Source: UMGS1908 sp964432825 (lineage in GTDB: Bacteria > Bacillota > Clostridia > Christensenellales > UBA1242). Taken from it: a stretch of DNA of 49,220 bases. The notes below the pieces were generated by a model. It saw nothing but the letters and a program-made list of their open reading frames with translations, was not told where the DNA came from and searched no databases. A program made the translations under genes and the position numbers. The stretch spans positions 1-49,220 of the forward strand of contig CAYSOX010000009.1 of NCBI GenBank assembly GCA_964432825.1, in the 5' to 3' direction. This document shows positions 16,959 through 25,760 of this stretch, piece after piece (position 1 is the stretch's first letter; every line of letters starts with the position of its first letter).

Positions 16959-17285
16959 GCTTAAAACACGCTTAATCATTTAAAGTTTTACCATTATATA
17001 TTTTACTTTATAGATTATTTCATTTTATACGCCTTTTAAATAATTAAGTGCTAGTAATTCTAGTGTTTTTTAATTATTGTCGTTGTTGGCAAAATCTTTC
17101 CCATCATTTCTATTCTTTATAATACTAAAAAACAATTGTAAACAATTTTATAAACAAACTGTCTAATTTTTTGTGGCACCAACTTTGCACCAACAGCGTT
17201 TCACCTTTTGCAATTTTTCTAATCACTTTAATTTTTTGCAATTATGAATTTTTTTTAAAAACAGCCATTTAATTTTTGATAATAA
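16959..17285. other. AT-rich gap with no gene seen
   Basis: About 325 bp between the tRNA terminator and the next promoter. I see no ribosome site with an open frame, no clear hairpin and no match to the repeat family. Confidence 0.6.
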
Positions 17286-17314
17286 TTGACAATTTTCGTG
17301 CTTTTTCATATAAT
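17286..17314 (+). promoter_or_regulatory. Promoter of the DUF2238-like gene
   Basis: Perfect TTGACA (17286-17291), 17-bp spacer and TATAAT (17309-17314), followed 31 bp later by the start codon at 17346. Confidence 0.88.
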
Positions 17315-17345
17315 AAATAAAGTTAATACACTCTGGAGAAAACTA

Positions 17346-18146
17346 ATGGATTTAAAAACTTATTGTAAAACCCGAATAAAAAACAAAACCTTTAGCATTA
17401 TGCTTGGGATTTTTGTTTTGTTTTATTTTTCATCAATATTTTATTTTATCGCCCTAAAACAAGTGCGAAATATTTTACTTTCTGTTTTTGCCACCGTTGT
17501 AGTAGTTCCAATGTTTTTGTTGGTGGAATATACCTTTAAAATTAAATTTCCGCCTATCACCCAATTACTTTCATTGCTTTTATTTTCAAGCGGTGTGGTG
17601 CTTGGCCCCGCGTACAATATATATGCCGTATTCCCTGCCTTTGACGACATATTACATGGTGTTGCCGGCGGACTATTCTTTTGTATAGGTTTCTCTATTA
17701 TTCAAACCTCAACACAAGGTATGCAATCAAACTTCTCTTTATGTTTATTTGGTGGAATTTGCTTATCTTTAAGCATTTTGTTTATGTGGGAAATATTTGA
17801 ATATCTTGCAACTGTATTCTTTGGTTCGGATATGCAAGACGACCAACTTATAGACAATTTTAACTCTTATTACCTTACCGGAAATTATTATGATATCAAG
17901 GAAGTTACCGATATCACAAAAACAGTAATTTATTATGGCGATGGTGAAATGATTGTTCTTGATGGCTATTTGGATATTGGAATGCACGACACCTTGCTTG
18001 ACCTCTTGGTGGGCTTAATGGGAACAATTTTTATGTCGCTAACATTAATATTTGACCATAAATTTAATTTGAAGCTAAAAAAATATATCATTCCAAATAG
18101 CACAAAAAACCAATTCAACGACTCGCTCGACCTTAGTAAAGCCTAA
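17346..18146 (+). CDS. Polytopic membrane protein, DUF2238/YjdF-like
   Basis: 266 residues from the ATG at 17346 (GGAGA 7 bp upstream); an in-frame TTG further up is the promoter -35 box and is not a start. Roughly six membrane helices. Residues in FDDILHGVAGG, MWEIFEYL and DTLLDLLVGLMG follow the spacing of conserved polar residues in the DUF2238/YjdF integral membrane family, whose function is unknown. A soluble loop of about 50 residues lies between the last two groups. A degenerate copy of the structured repeat family follows the gene. Confidence 0.65.
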   Translation: MDLKTYCKTRIKNKTFSIMLGIFVLFYFSSIFYFIALKQVRNILLSVFATVVVVPMFLLVEYTFKIKFPPITQLLSLLLFSSGVVLGPAYNIYAVFPAFDDILHGVAGGLFFCIGFSIIQTSTQGMQSNFSLCLFGGICLSLSILFMWEIFEYLATVFFGSDMQDDQLIDNFNSYYLTGNYYDIKEVTDITKTVIYYGDGEMIVLDGYLDIGMHDTLLDLLVGLMGTIFMSLTLIFDHKFNLKLKKYIIPNSTKNQFNDSLDLSKA

Positions 18147-18253
18147 AAAATCAACCTTGCACCTAATTTAAATATAAACAATTGTGGAGTTACTTAAAAA
18201 TCCGCACAGAAGCCCTGCAATTGCAAAAACAACCGGCTAATGCTTTAACTTTT

Positions 18254-18415
18254 ACATTATATTATCGAAAGTTGCCTGCAATCAACCCGAATAAATATTT
18301 ACCCACAACCGACAGTTTTACATGCCGTGAAGGCAAAATTTCAATTTTGCAAGTGCAACAGCACCAAAGTTTGAGCCTTCTGCGAAAAATTTGCTTCACT
18401 AGGCATATAACCAAA
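18254..18415. repeat. Structured intergenic repeat, diverged copy E
   Basis: Begins ATTATATTATCG and contains GACAGTTTTACATGCCGTG, then GAAGGCAAAATTTCAATTTT and the GTGC-AACA-GCAC hairpin, ending near CTTCACTAGG. The closing stem is TGAAG/CTTCA where copies A-C have GGAAG/CTTCC, and the second small hairpin keeps its GTGC/GCAC stem with a different loop. The order of elements is the same as in copies A-C. Confidence 0.7.
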
Positions 18416-18464
18416 CTTATAATTACACCAATAAATTACATTGATATTTTTAATAAAAAACGAC

Positions 18465-18509
18465 GGGAGTTTTATTCACCCTTCAGGGTGTTAATTTCTC
18501 CCCTTTTTT
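18465..18509 (+). terminator. Terminator-like nested hairpin before the MBL gene
   Basis: Inner stem CACCC-TTCA-GGGTG (18477-18490) inside GGGAG / CTCCC (18465-18469, 18498-18502), followed by a T run. It may end the upstream transcript or act as an attenuator in the leader of the gene at 18547. Confidence 0.55.
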
Positions 18510-18546
18510 AACCCAAATTCAAAAAAATAAATTTCGGAGGAAAAAT

Positions 18547-19176
18547 ATGGATATAATAACTATAAAAAGCGAAAATGGTTTTGACCAAAACTCCTATCTT
18601 GTGTACGATGAAAATAATATGGTGCTAATAGATTGCGGATTTAATTGCAAAAGGTTTGAAAATATTTTGGATGAAGCCAACCTAAAAAACCGAAATCTTG
18701 ATGCCGTTATTTTAACCCATACACATTTTGACCATACTTTTTCAATTACGGAATTGGTTAAAAATCATAATTGCAAAATTTATCTACACAAAAATTGTAT
18801 TGATTTCTTGTTTGATAAAATTAAAAATGCAAGTTGCTATTTTTGTGATTTTGAACCCACCCCTCTCAACAACTCCTACTTTGTCGAAGTTGAAGACCAT
18901 CAAAATCTAAGTTTTGGGAATTTGGAATTTAAAATTTTCTTTACTCCAGGTCACAGCATCTGCTCTATCTGTATTTTGCTAAAAGACATCCTTTTTTGTG
19001 GCGACACCGTTCTTTTGGGGTCGGTTGGAAGAACTGACCTTTTTGGCGGTACAGATGAACAACTTTATTTTTCATTAAAAAAACTTGAAAAAATCAATTT
19101 TAAAACAGCCTACCCCGGTCACGGCGAAAAAATGAGCAAAGAAATGGTTTTAGGCATTATAAATATGTTTAGTTAA
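18547..19176 (+). CDS. MBL-fold metallo-hydrolase (glyoxalase II-like)
   Basis: 209 residues, a typical size. Metal ligands are visible in order: HTHFDH (H58, H60, D62, H63), the histidine in TPGHS, the aspartate in CGDTVLLG and the last histidine in PGHGE. This pattern matches the stand-alone glyoxalase-II-like hydrolases of anaerobes, which act on thioesters or related substrates; the substrate here is unknown. A CGGAGG site precedes the ATG. Confidence 0.88.
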   Translation: MDIITIKSENGFDQNSYLVYDENNMVLIDCGFNCKRFENILDEANLKNRNLDAVILTHTHFDHTFSITELVKNHNCKIYLHKNCIDFLFDKIKNASCYFCDFEPTPLNNSYFVEVEDHQNLSFGNLEFKIFFTPGHSICSICILLKDILFCGDTVLLGSVGRTDLFGGTDEQLYFSLKKLEKINFKTAYPGHGEKMSKEMVLGIINMFS

Positions 19177-19424
19177 AATTTAACTTTTATACACGCCCAA
19201 TAATATACGATTTGGCTATTGTTACCTTTAATTTAAGGGTAACTCATCCATAAATCCAATATATACTAATCAAGATATTTCCACCTTTAATTTGAATTGA
19301 TTATCTATAACACCCAACAAGCCTGTTTCATCACCGCTTTTCTTAAAAGATAATATTTAACTTGAGTAAAATTAAAAACTTATTTTTTTATTTTATCTTG
19401 CGAAAATCAAAAATTTTACACCCA
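19177..19424. other. Intergenic region with one hairpin
   Basis: A stem GTTACC / GGTAAC with AT-rich middle lies at 19221-19243, without a clear T run. Nothing else supported. Confidence 0.45.
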
Positions 19425-19454
19425 TTGACAAATGACTATAAAAAATGTTAAAAT
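19425..19454 (+). promoter_or_regulatory. Promoter of the two-gene unknown cassette
   Basis: TTGACA (19425-19430), 18-bp spacer, TAAAAT (19449-19454), 19 bp before the start codon at 19474. Confidence 0.75.
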
Positions 19455-19473
19455 AGACTTAAAGGAGAACAGG

Positions 19474-19974
19474 ATGAAAACTTATAATACAAAAAATATT
19501 ACAGACTTCGCTATCAAATTAGGCTTTGAACACTGTGCCAAAAAGGGCGACAATAAAGTTAAAAGTGGTCACAAATATTATGCAAATAAAGATGTATCCA
19601 ATTTGACACTGTCAATTTCTGGTCACGACCGAAACACTCCCGAACAAACTTACAAAAGCATAGTAAACCAAATTGCATTATTTTTAAGAATTGAAAACGA
19701 ATACCGTGACAATCCAAGGATATCACCAAAATACCAAGAACGATTAGATTCACTATTTGGAAATTATAAAACAATAGTAAAAGATGTTATTTCTGCCGTA
19801 AATGGTGAATTTAAAATGCTTCTTCCGAAACTTACCTACGACCGCATATCCACATTGTTGCCAAACCCAACCGATAAAGCGATAGTAGAATATGTTAAAG
19901 AACACCACGATTGTGGCGAAAAAGTTATACACAAAATAAATAAATCAAAGGAGGAATCAATAAATGTTAAATAA
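19474..19974 (+). CDS. Unknown cytoplasmic protein, first gene of a coupled pair
   Basis: 166 residues from the ATG at 19474, chosen because AAAGGAGAACAGG directly precedes it; the upstream in-frame ATG falls in the promoter. No signal peptide or membrane segment. The protein is basic, with helical segments in the C-terminal half. It overlaps the next gene by 11 bp. No family is recognised. With its own promoter and shared terminator it forms an isolated two-gene unit. Confidence 0.7.
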   Translation: MKTYNTKNITDFAIKLGFEHCAKKGDNKVKSGHKYYANKDVSNLTLSISGHDRNTPEQTYKSIVNQIALFLRIENEYRDNPRISPKYQERLDSLFGNYKTIVKDVISAVNGEFKMLLPKLTYDRISTLLPNPTDKAIVEYVKEHHDCGEKVIHKINKSKEESINVK

Positions 19975-20509
19975 TTATAATAAATCAACTCTAAAGATGT
20001 TTATTGGAATAAATAAAGCCTGTAACAAATTCACTAAACAGACAGACAATGAAAATATTAAATGCTCACAACAAATAATTGAACGAATCATTGCATATTT
20101 AAACCAACCCGGACTTTCTAAAACAGATATCGATTTAATTGACCAATGTTTATGTTCTATACAAAATCAATATGGCGACTGCGCTGGCGGAACCATATTA
20201 TACTCATATGTTCCAACAAGCAAAAACGATGTTAAAACACTTTTAAGATTAAAACAAACTTCAACAATTATTAGCCATAATATATTGCATTCATTATCCT
20301 CACCTAAAGACAGTGATAAAAGAATTTTACCATCAGACATTTTTCCAATAAACTTCTGTTTTTCTGGATACAACCAAAAATTATTAAAAACCCACCCCGA
20401 ACTAAACTTCTATTCTTCAATGTTAAGAGATTTAAACAACTTTAATGTCGACCCAAATCTATTACCTAAATCAACTAAACGAAACACCTCAACCCAATGC
20501 AGGCTTTAA
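19964..20509 (+). CDS. Unknown cytoplasmic protein, second gene of a coupled pair
   Basis: 181 residues, soluble, with several cysteines (near positions 19, 33, 62, 64, 73, 127 and 179). AGGAGG lies inside the end of the preceding gene, and the ATG overlaps its stop region by 11 bp, so translation is coupled. No motif or family is recognised. The tight two-gene layout is compatible with a toxin-antitoxin-like or partner-protein pair, but nothing in the sequence proves it. Confidence 0.7.
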   Translation: MLNNYNKSTLKMFIGINKACNKFTKQTDNENIKCSQQIIERIIAYLNQPGLSKTDIDLIDQCLCSIQNQYGDCAGGTILYSYVPTSKNDVKTLLRLKQTSTIISHNILHSLSSPKDSDKRILPSDIFPINFCFSGYNQKLLKTHPELNFYSSMLRDLNNFNVDPNLLPKSTKRNTSTQCRL

Positions 20510-20541
20510 AACGCATAATATATAATAATATTAAATAAAAA

Positions 20542-20580
20542 TCCTTTATTTTAGGAAAAACCTATCATAAAGGACTTTTT
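20542..20580 (+). terminator. Terminator of the two-gene cassette
   Basis: Stem TCCTTTAT / ATAAAGGA (20542-20549, 20567-20574) with an inner TAGG/CCTA stem and a following T run. Confidence 0.8.
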
Positions 20581-20585
20581 TATTA

Positions 20586-21284
20586 TTATATTATATTTTC
20601 ACAAAGGTTTGGTTTTGTATCTTTTTTATGATATTTTTGGTTTGCAAGGTAAAATAACTTGACAACACTCCAAAATACAAACACAAGCAAAATATAAAAA
20701 CCAACCATCATTAGCATATTTAAACTCATATTATCAAAAATCTTTACATAATCTGGACGAATTATATAATAAACAAAAGTCGTTCCCCTTGGCTTTATAT
20801 CATAAAAAGCAAATGCATTAAATATCATTCCTAAAACTGCTAACCATATCTTGTAATACTTTTCTGGAATAAACTTGTATTTTAAAAACAATTGGAATCC
20901 TACTGTTAGTAAAAACGAATGACAAACAACTGCCGTTATCCATTCTCGCATGCTAAACACGGAAGCCGCAGACTCTCCGCCAATAACATAATAAATTAAA
21001 AATGCTGTTCCGGCTATCATACCAAAAAATGATGCAATCGGATAACCCGATTTAAACCTAAAAGAAACAATTATTGGAATCAAAAAATAACTAACAGCAC
21101 TAAACTCAACCGGAAAAGACGGGATGCCTATCATATTTAATCTAACATAATCACATGTTTTGTATATTAAAAATATTAAACAGAAAATCTGCAAATATAT
21201 TTCTATGTCTTTCAATTTGCTAAGACCCCAATTTAACAATAAAACACCCAGAATCACCAGAGCCATCATTAGTCTAAAGTTCAT
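20586..21284 (-). CDS. Polytopic membrane protein, possibly YwaF/TMEM164-like
   Basis: 232 residues from the ATG at 21284 (AGGAGATAA just upstream; the longer frame to 21335 lacks such a site). About seven hydrophobic helices. The overall size and helix count, with a Pro-containing second helix (FPVEFSAVSYFLIP), resemble YwaF-type proteins, but the family's conserved histidine pattern is not obvious, so the assignment is weak. Function unknown. Confidence 0.5.
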   Translation of the reverse strand: MNFRLMMALVILGVLLLNWGLSKLKDIEIYLQIFCLIFLIYKTCDYVRLNMIGIPSFPVEFSAVSYFLIPIIVSFRFKSGYPIASFFGMIAGTAFLIYYVIGGESAASVFSMREWITAVVCHSFLLTVGFQLFLKYKFIPEKYYKIWLAVLGMIFNAFAFYDIKPRGTTFVYYIIRPDYVKIFDNMSLNMLMMVGFYILLVFVFWSVVKLFYLANQKYHKKDTKPNLCENII

Positions 21285-21549
21285 TTTATCTCCTTCTATA
21301 GTTAAATTTTTTATTGCCAAACCGCAAAACAACAAATTGCAACAAATTAAAATTGTTATTGAAAAACCTAAAAAGCACTCAGCAAAAAGTTAATTCCTTA
21401 TATAAATTTAGTTTTACGGCAAAAACAAAGTTTTTGAATGAACCTATTATATCACAATGTATTTATTTTTGCATTAAAATTGTAAAATTTTTTTAATAAA
21501 TATACAACAATTTTTAGCAATAAAGAATGTTTGTATAATTACTTTTGGT

Positions 21550-22848
21550 TTATTTTGCTAGATTTCTATTATAATATTCTTCTTTGCCGGTTACTTCTTC
21601 TATAATTTTTATAAATTTTGGAAATTTTATGCCTTGTTTTTCGTGCGTCAATTCAAGTTCCATAATTGCTTTATCTTTCCAAAATGGAAAAATATCTATC
21701 TCAAAATATTGATTTTTATATAACAAGCAATATCGGGTTTTTCTAATTTGATTTTGAGAGGTGTTTGCTTGTAACATCAATCTTAAATACTCATCTGCAG
21801 ATATTCGCTTTTCGGTTTCTATCCTTTTTAATTCGTCAACCTTGCGTTTTATTGTTTTTGTATATATAAAACTTCCATTTTGTCCACGCTGACGAATTCG
21901 CACTTCTTCTTCATCGTTGGTTTTTAAATAAGTTTGGATTATTTCAACCTCCGAACAATTCTCCATTTTCTTAAGATTTTCAACATTAGGGTATTCAATT
22001 AAAAACTTTCTTTCAATTTCATAAGGCTTTTTATCACCTAAAAATAAAGCAATTTCTTTTAACAATGTTTTAAGTTTTGTTTCAAAGTTTCCCTCATTTC
22101 CAATTACCCTAAAATGCGGATGCCCAATCCATGCATTTTTTGTTTTTTCATCCTTTTCCTCAGCCTCGTCCGGATTTTCTTTTCGCGCCTTGTTTTCGTA
22201 GTTATAATATTCACGAGCACCTTTAGCCGCCGTCACCAAATGGAAAACCGCATCATAACCGTCACGAACAGAAATTTCATCCGTGCCAAGTTCTCTTAAA
22301 ATCTTCTGAAATTGAATATCGGTAATATATGCCTTAGTATCCATAACACCGCGGTCGTAAACAATTAAAAACTTATTATATCCTTTAATTTCCCTCACTG
22401 CACGGTCGTATAATCTCTCTTTTTGAAGTTGTGATTCTACAATGTACTTTTGAAATGACCGCACACTGCCTAAAACCTCGGGACTAATACCGCTTAATAT
22501 TAAATCGGTTGCAGTCTCCGACACGACAAAAACATAATAACCTCGCTTGGTGAATTCATTTTGAATCCAACTTAAAGCAGTTGACTTGCCCGCACAAGGT
22601 CCACCCGTTATAACAATTTTATGTACATTTTTATCCTTGTTCTTTTCGCCCTTAAGCAAACTATCCACACTTACATCAAACAATTCTGCAACATTCAACA
22701 TTTGCCCCATAGATGGATAGCCATCGCCATTTTCCCACTTAGAAACAGCCTTATCTGAAACTCCTAGTTCAAACCCCAATTCTTTTTGTGATAACTTAAA
22801 ACTCTTTCTTAATTCTTGCATTCGTTTTCCAAACTGTATATCTTTCAT
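21550..22848 (-). CDS. Three-domain fusion: XRE-type HTH, P-loop NTPase and CYTH domain
   Basis: 432 residues. Residues 1-65 form an XRE/Cro helix-turn-helix (KRMQELRKSFKLSQKELG, then VSDKAVSKWENG). A Walker A loop GGPCAGKST lies at 82-90, followed by an NTPase domain with a YDRGVMD segment, similar to NadR/AAA_28-type kinases. From about 275 there is a CYTH (triphosphate tunnel) domain with the signature E277-x-E279-x-K281 (YEIERKF) and further Arg/Lys/Glu strands (EVRIRQRG, EIDIFPFW, MELELTH). NTPase-CYTH fusions of this order are known (TTD14-like proteins); the added HTH suggests DNA binding. It is divergent from the Fic gene. Substrate and targets unknown. Confidence 0.85.
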   Translation of the reverse strand: MKDIQFGKRMQELRKSFKLSQKELGFELGVSDKAVSKWENGDGYPSMGQMLNVAELFDVSVDSLLKGEKNKDKNVHKIVITGGPCAGKSTALSWIQNEFTKRGYYVFVVSETATDLILSGISPEVLGSVRSFQKYIVESQLQKERLYDRAVREIKGYNKFLIVYDRGVMDTKAYITDIQFQKILRELGTDEISVRDGYDAVFHLVTAAKGAREYYNYENKARKENPDEAEEKDEKTKNAWIGHPHFRVIGNEGNFETKLKTLLKEIALFLGDKKPYEIERKFLIEYPNVENLKKMENCSEVEIIQTYLKTNDEEEVRIRQRGQNGSFIYTKTIKRKVDELKRIETEKRISADEYLRLMLQANTSQNQIRKTRYCLLYKNQYFEIDIFPFWKDKAIMELELTHEKQGIKFPKFIKIIEEVTGKEEYYNRNLAK

Positions 22849-23128
22849 AGCCCCTCCTTTATTTTGAATTTATGATACCACACAAATTCTACCTCGTCAA
22901 TGCAAAAACTCTACTTTAAGTGGAATTTTATTTCACTTCAAAACATATTTTTAGTCTTGAAATTTATTGATAATATGTTATAATATATTTATTAGTTAGT
23001 AAATCGTCTAAACCAGTTTATTTAAGGTTGCTTCCTATATATTATATATTTATATCCAGTGCCAACAATTGTCTTTTAGGACAACATCTAACAGCATCCA
23101 ATTATATTATAAAGATAAAGGAGAAGTT
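22849..23128. promoter_or_regulatory. Divergent control region between the HTH-NTPase-CYTH and Fic genes
   Basis: An imperfect inverted repeat AAGTG...CACTT lies at 22918-22938 and could be an XRE operator. For the Fic gene, TTGAAA (22957-22962), a 16-bp spacer and TATAAT (22979-22984) form a promoter, leaving a leader of about 138 bases with a small TTGTC/GACAA hairpin at 23068-23083. Confidence 0.5.
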
Positions 23129-24166
23129 ATGAAATCAAAATATAAAATAAGCGAATCGGCATTTTCGATAATTGAATCAAGTGAGGGTATTGAAGGATTT
23201 TCAATCAATAACAGCACAATAAAGACTACAAACCAACCAACTGCACCCACTTTTAGTGGAGAAATTAATAAAGAACTGGTTTTTGAGTTTTTAAATTGCC
23301 CAGATACAAAAGTTTATGCCGTAAAACAAGATGATAGGTATTTACTTTTTGCACACAATGGTTCTTCAAACGAAACCATACAAATTGAGGGCTTGGGCGA
23401 CCACTTTTTTGCACTTGCAAAAGCGGTACACCGTGCAAAGAATTATCTTAACGGCTCACCCAAAATCACTAAACCTATCACACATCAATTTGTCGAATCA
23501 ATAAATGCCCAACTATTATCTATAAGATTTCAATATGAAGAGGTGGGTATTGGGAAATATAGAGATGTAGATTTTTTGGGAAAACCCGTTGAAGTTTGTA
23601 TTTCTTCAATGAAAAACGGAAAACTTGTTCTTGAAACACCTTTTTATACCGAACCCGGTGGAGACGGAAGAGTTAGACGCGCCATGGATAATTTATTAAA
23701 CTGGGTAAACAATGAGGCTTTTAAAGATGAAAACAACACATATACTGACTTGGCAAAATTTCACGCTGAATTTATACGAATTCACCCCTTCCGCGATGGC
23801 AACGGCAGAACAGCAAGAATACTAACAAATTATCTTTTGCTCATAAATCGGTTACCAATGGTTAATATTCCAGCAGAAAAACGCGAACAATACATTTCAT
23901 ATATAAACTATGCCGAAGCAATTTCTGAAGAAGCCTTTCGAAAAAAGAACGACAAATACAATGTATTATTTTCACTTTTGGAGAAAAAATATGGGAAACG
24001 CGACGAACAAACACGCTTTTTGCCACTTGCTGAATTTTTAAAAGAAAATAGCATTCCTACTTCCAAAACATTAATTGAAGAAATTATTGATTATAAAGGT
24101 GTTAACTCTAAAACACTAAAGTCCACCCAAGTACAAATTGACCCCAATATTGCTTTTAAAGAATAA
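23129..24166 (+). CDS. Fic-family enzyme (predicted AMP-transferase with inhibitory helix)
   Basis: 345 residues from the ATG at 23129 (AAAGGAG upstream); a longer frame starts 60 bp earlier without a site. The catalytic loop HPFRDGNGRTAR begins at H219 and is complete. Near the N-terminus S18-xxx-E22-G23 (SSEGIEG) matches the inhibitory motif of class II Fic proteins, which blocks ATP binding until released. The family transfers AMP or another nucleotide group to protein targets; the target is unknown. The C-terminal region (about 270-345) is charged and may be a helical tail. Confidence 0.9.
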   Translation: MKSKYKISESAFSIIESSEGIEGFSINNSTIKTTNQPTAPTFSGEINKELVFEFLNCPDTKVYAVKQDDRYLLFAHNGSSNETIQIEGLGDHFFALAKAVHRAKNYLNGSPKITKPITHQFVESINAQLLSIRFQYEEVGIGKYRDVDFLGKPVEVCISSMKNGKLVLETPFYTEPGGDGRVRRAMDNLLNWVNNEAFKDENNTYTDLAKFHAEFIRIHPFRDGNGRTARILTNYLLLINRLPMVNIPAEKREQYISYINYAEAISEEAFRKKNDKYNVLFSLLEKKYGKRDEQTRFLPLAEFLKENSIPTSKTLIEEIIDYKGVNSKTLKSTQVQIDPNIAFKE

Positions 24167-24169
24167 AAC

Positions 24170-24206
24170 AAAGCGTAACAAGAATACCTTGTTACGCTTT
24201 TATTTT
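24170..24206. terminator. Bidirectional terminator between the Fic gene and its convergent neighbour
   Basis: 13-bp perfect stem AAAGCGTAACAAG / CTTGTTACGCTTT with a 5-base loop, T-rich on the + side and A-rich upstream. Confidence 0.88.
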
Positions 24207-24215
24207 TATAAAGAA

Positions 24216-24932
24216 TTATCTCATACTCTCATTTTCTCTTTCACACTCTTCATAGTCCGAAGGGGTTGGCTGAGGCAGGTTTGATTTATGTGTATAATCA
24301 GTACCATTTATTACATAAACAAAATCATTTACCATAATTGACTGAAGGATTAGTGGGCTATACTCATTGGTATTTACAAACTCTTCCAAATCTAAATTGC
24401 CTCCTTCTGTTTCTAAAGGCGATTTTTCCTGTGTATTGGATATATCAATTGTAAAGTTTTGGAAATCTGCAACCATTGTAACGCCCTCTTTTTTAGGACA
24501 AAATCTCAATTCTGAAAGAACATCTATCAACTCGTTTCCGCACTTCTTTAACAGAATGAATTGATTTTTGTTTCTTTTTGTAGTTTTTTTACCGTCTTTT
24601 AACAATGTAAGATAGGATACATTGCATATTTCTAATGCTTTATAGTATGCTGACTCAATTTTTCTTTCTTTAAAATATCTAAAAATTTTAGCAAACCATT
24701 CAGCGTATAATGTTTTTTCCGATTCCGAGTTTTCAAAATTATCAAGTATAGCCTCTCCCTCACGCAATGATGAACATATTTCATTTAAATCATTGTCAAT
24801 TTGTTCAATCATTTTACGCATAAATGATTTTTGAAGCCTCCGAAAATCTGTAGCACAACAATCAACTTCACTATTAAACGCATTTTGTAATTTATCCAAA
24901 TAACTTTGTTTTAACTTATAACAATTTGCCAT
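24216..24932 (-). CDS. Soluble protein of unknown function
   Basis: 238 residues, no signal peptide or membrane segment. The N-terminal 150 residues are mostly helical and contain a pair of cysteines (VDCCATDF); the C-terminal 80 residues are acidic and low in predicted structure. The ribosome site (GTGGGGAC) is weak, unlike most neighbours. It is convergent with the Fic gene and separated from it only by a shared terminator. No family recognised. Confidence 0.65.
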   Translation of the reverse strand: MANCYKLKQSYLDKLQNAFNSEVDCCATDFRRLQKSFMRKMIEQIDNDLNEICSSLREGEAILDNFENSESEKTLYAEWFAKIFRYFKERKIESAYYKALEICNVSYLTLLKDGKKTTKRNKNQFILLKKCGNELIDVLSELRFCPKKEGVTMVADFQNFTIDISNTQEKSPLETEGGNLDLEEFVNTNEYSPLILQSIMVNDFVYVINGTDYTHKSNLPQPTPSDYEECERENESMR

Positions 24933-25134
24933 TTTGTCCCCACTTTTATAAATTTTTAACCCTTTATTTTAACTCTAGCCGAAAATTTTGCCCGAATTTT
25001 GGCGATTGCATTTTTCACACAATTTTTTAGAGTCACTATTATAGCAATTAGTATTATACATCAAAACTTATATTTGTCAATAGTGTGCATTTTATTGGTA
25101 CAAATCTGAAGTTGTTTCATTTCTCAAAAAAAGA

Positions 25135-25162
25135 AAAAGTTCAAACTTAAGTTTGAACTTTT
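25135..25162 (-). terminator. Terminator of tRNA-Thr
   Basis: 12-bp perfect stem AAAAGTTCAAAC / GTTTGAACTTTT with loop TTAA and a T-rich tail on the minus strand. Confidence 0.88.
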
Positions 25163-25163
25163 G

Positions 25164-25239
25164 TGGAGCTGATAGCCGGATTCGAACCGGCGACCTATTG
25201 ATTACGAATCAATTGCTCTACCAACTGAGCCATATCAGC
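25164..25239 (-). tRNA. tRNA-Thr (CGT)
   Basis: 76 bases with encoded CCA. The acceptor is GCTGATA/TATCAGC, the D arm GGCTCAGTTGGTAGAGC, the anticodon loop in ATTGATTCGTAATCAAT gives CGT, and the T arm is GCCGG-TTCGAAT-CCGGC. Confidence 0.97.
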
Positions 25240-25709
25240 ATATGATTAATGTTAAATATTAATATTTTTATGGGCATATCCTACCTTTTGATATGCAGAC
25301 TATTGTGTAAAAGTTCCAACTGGTTGAATTTTGGTGTTTACAGAAACAACCGACACAAAAACCATAGCATTATAGGTATAATATAATATTGATTTGCCCG
25401 CAAGTTTGCAAATGAGTTTACCCACACAAACTCCGCTATAGATAACGGCATCAACGCTTAAATAACCATCGGTTGCAAGTGTTTATACATTTTTGTGGCT
25501 ACTTGCCAACAAATTCCGACAATATAAAACATCTCAATGTTAGGCTTTTATATAATCCATAAAGGAAACTTGAGGCAATTTATTAAATAATTTGCACAAA
25601 AAACAACTTATTTAGAGTTTTTAACCCAAATTGACTTTATAAGTTTTAAACTAAAAGTCCTTCGTTAAAACTTTAATTTGGTATACCAAAAATCATTATA
25701 CCTCAAAAA
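25240..25709. other. Intergenic region, possible decayed repeat fragment
   Basis: About 470 bp without a gene. A GCATATC / GATATGC hairpin lies near 25273-25296. The segment ACCATCGGTTGC near 25466 resembles the reverse complement of part of repeat copy D (GCAACTGATGGT), so it may be a remnant of the repeat family. No open frame with a ribosome site. Confidence 0.35.
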
Positions 25710-25712
25710 TAA

Positions 25713-25747
25713 TTAAAGGTCAAGGGCTAATTTCCCTTGACCCTTAA
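25713..25747 (-). terminator. Terminator of the acyl carrier protein gene
   Basis: 14-bp stem with one mismatch (TTAAAGGTCAAGGG / CCCTTGACCCTTAA), 14 bp past the stop, with a T-rich tail on the minus strand. Confidence 0.75.
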
Positions 25748-25760
25748 ATTTTAATCATTA

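Noticed and set aside
17286..17345. Longer N-terminus for the DUF2238-like protein
   Set aside because: The TTG that would start it is the -35 box of a perfect promoter; the ATG at 17346 has a ribosome site.
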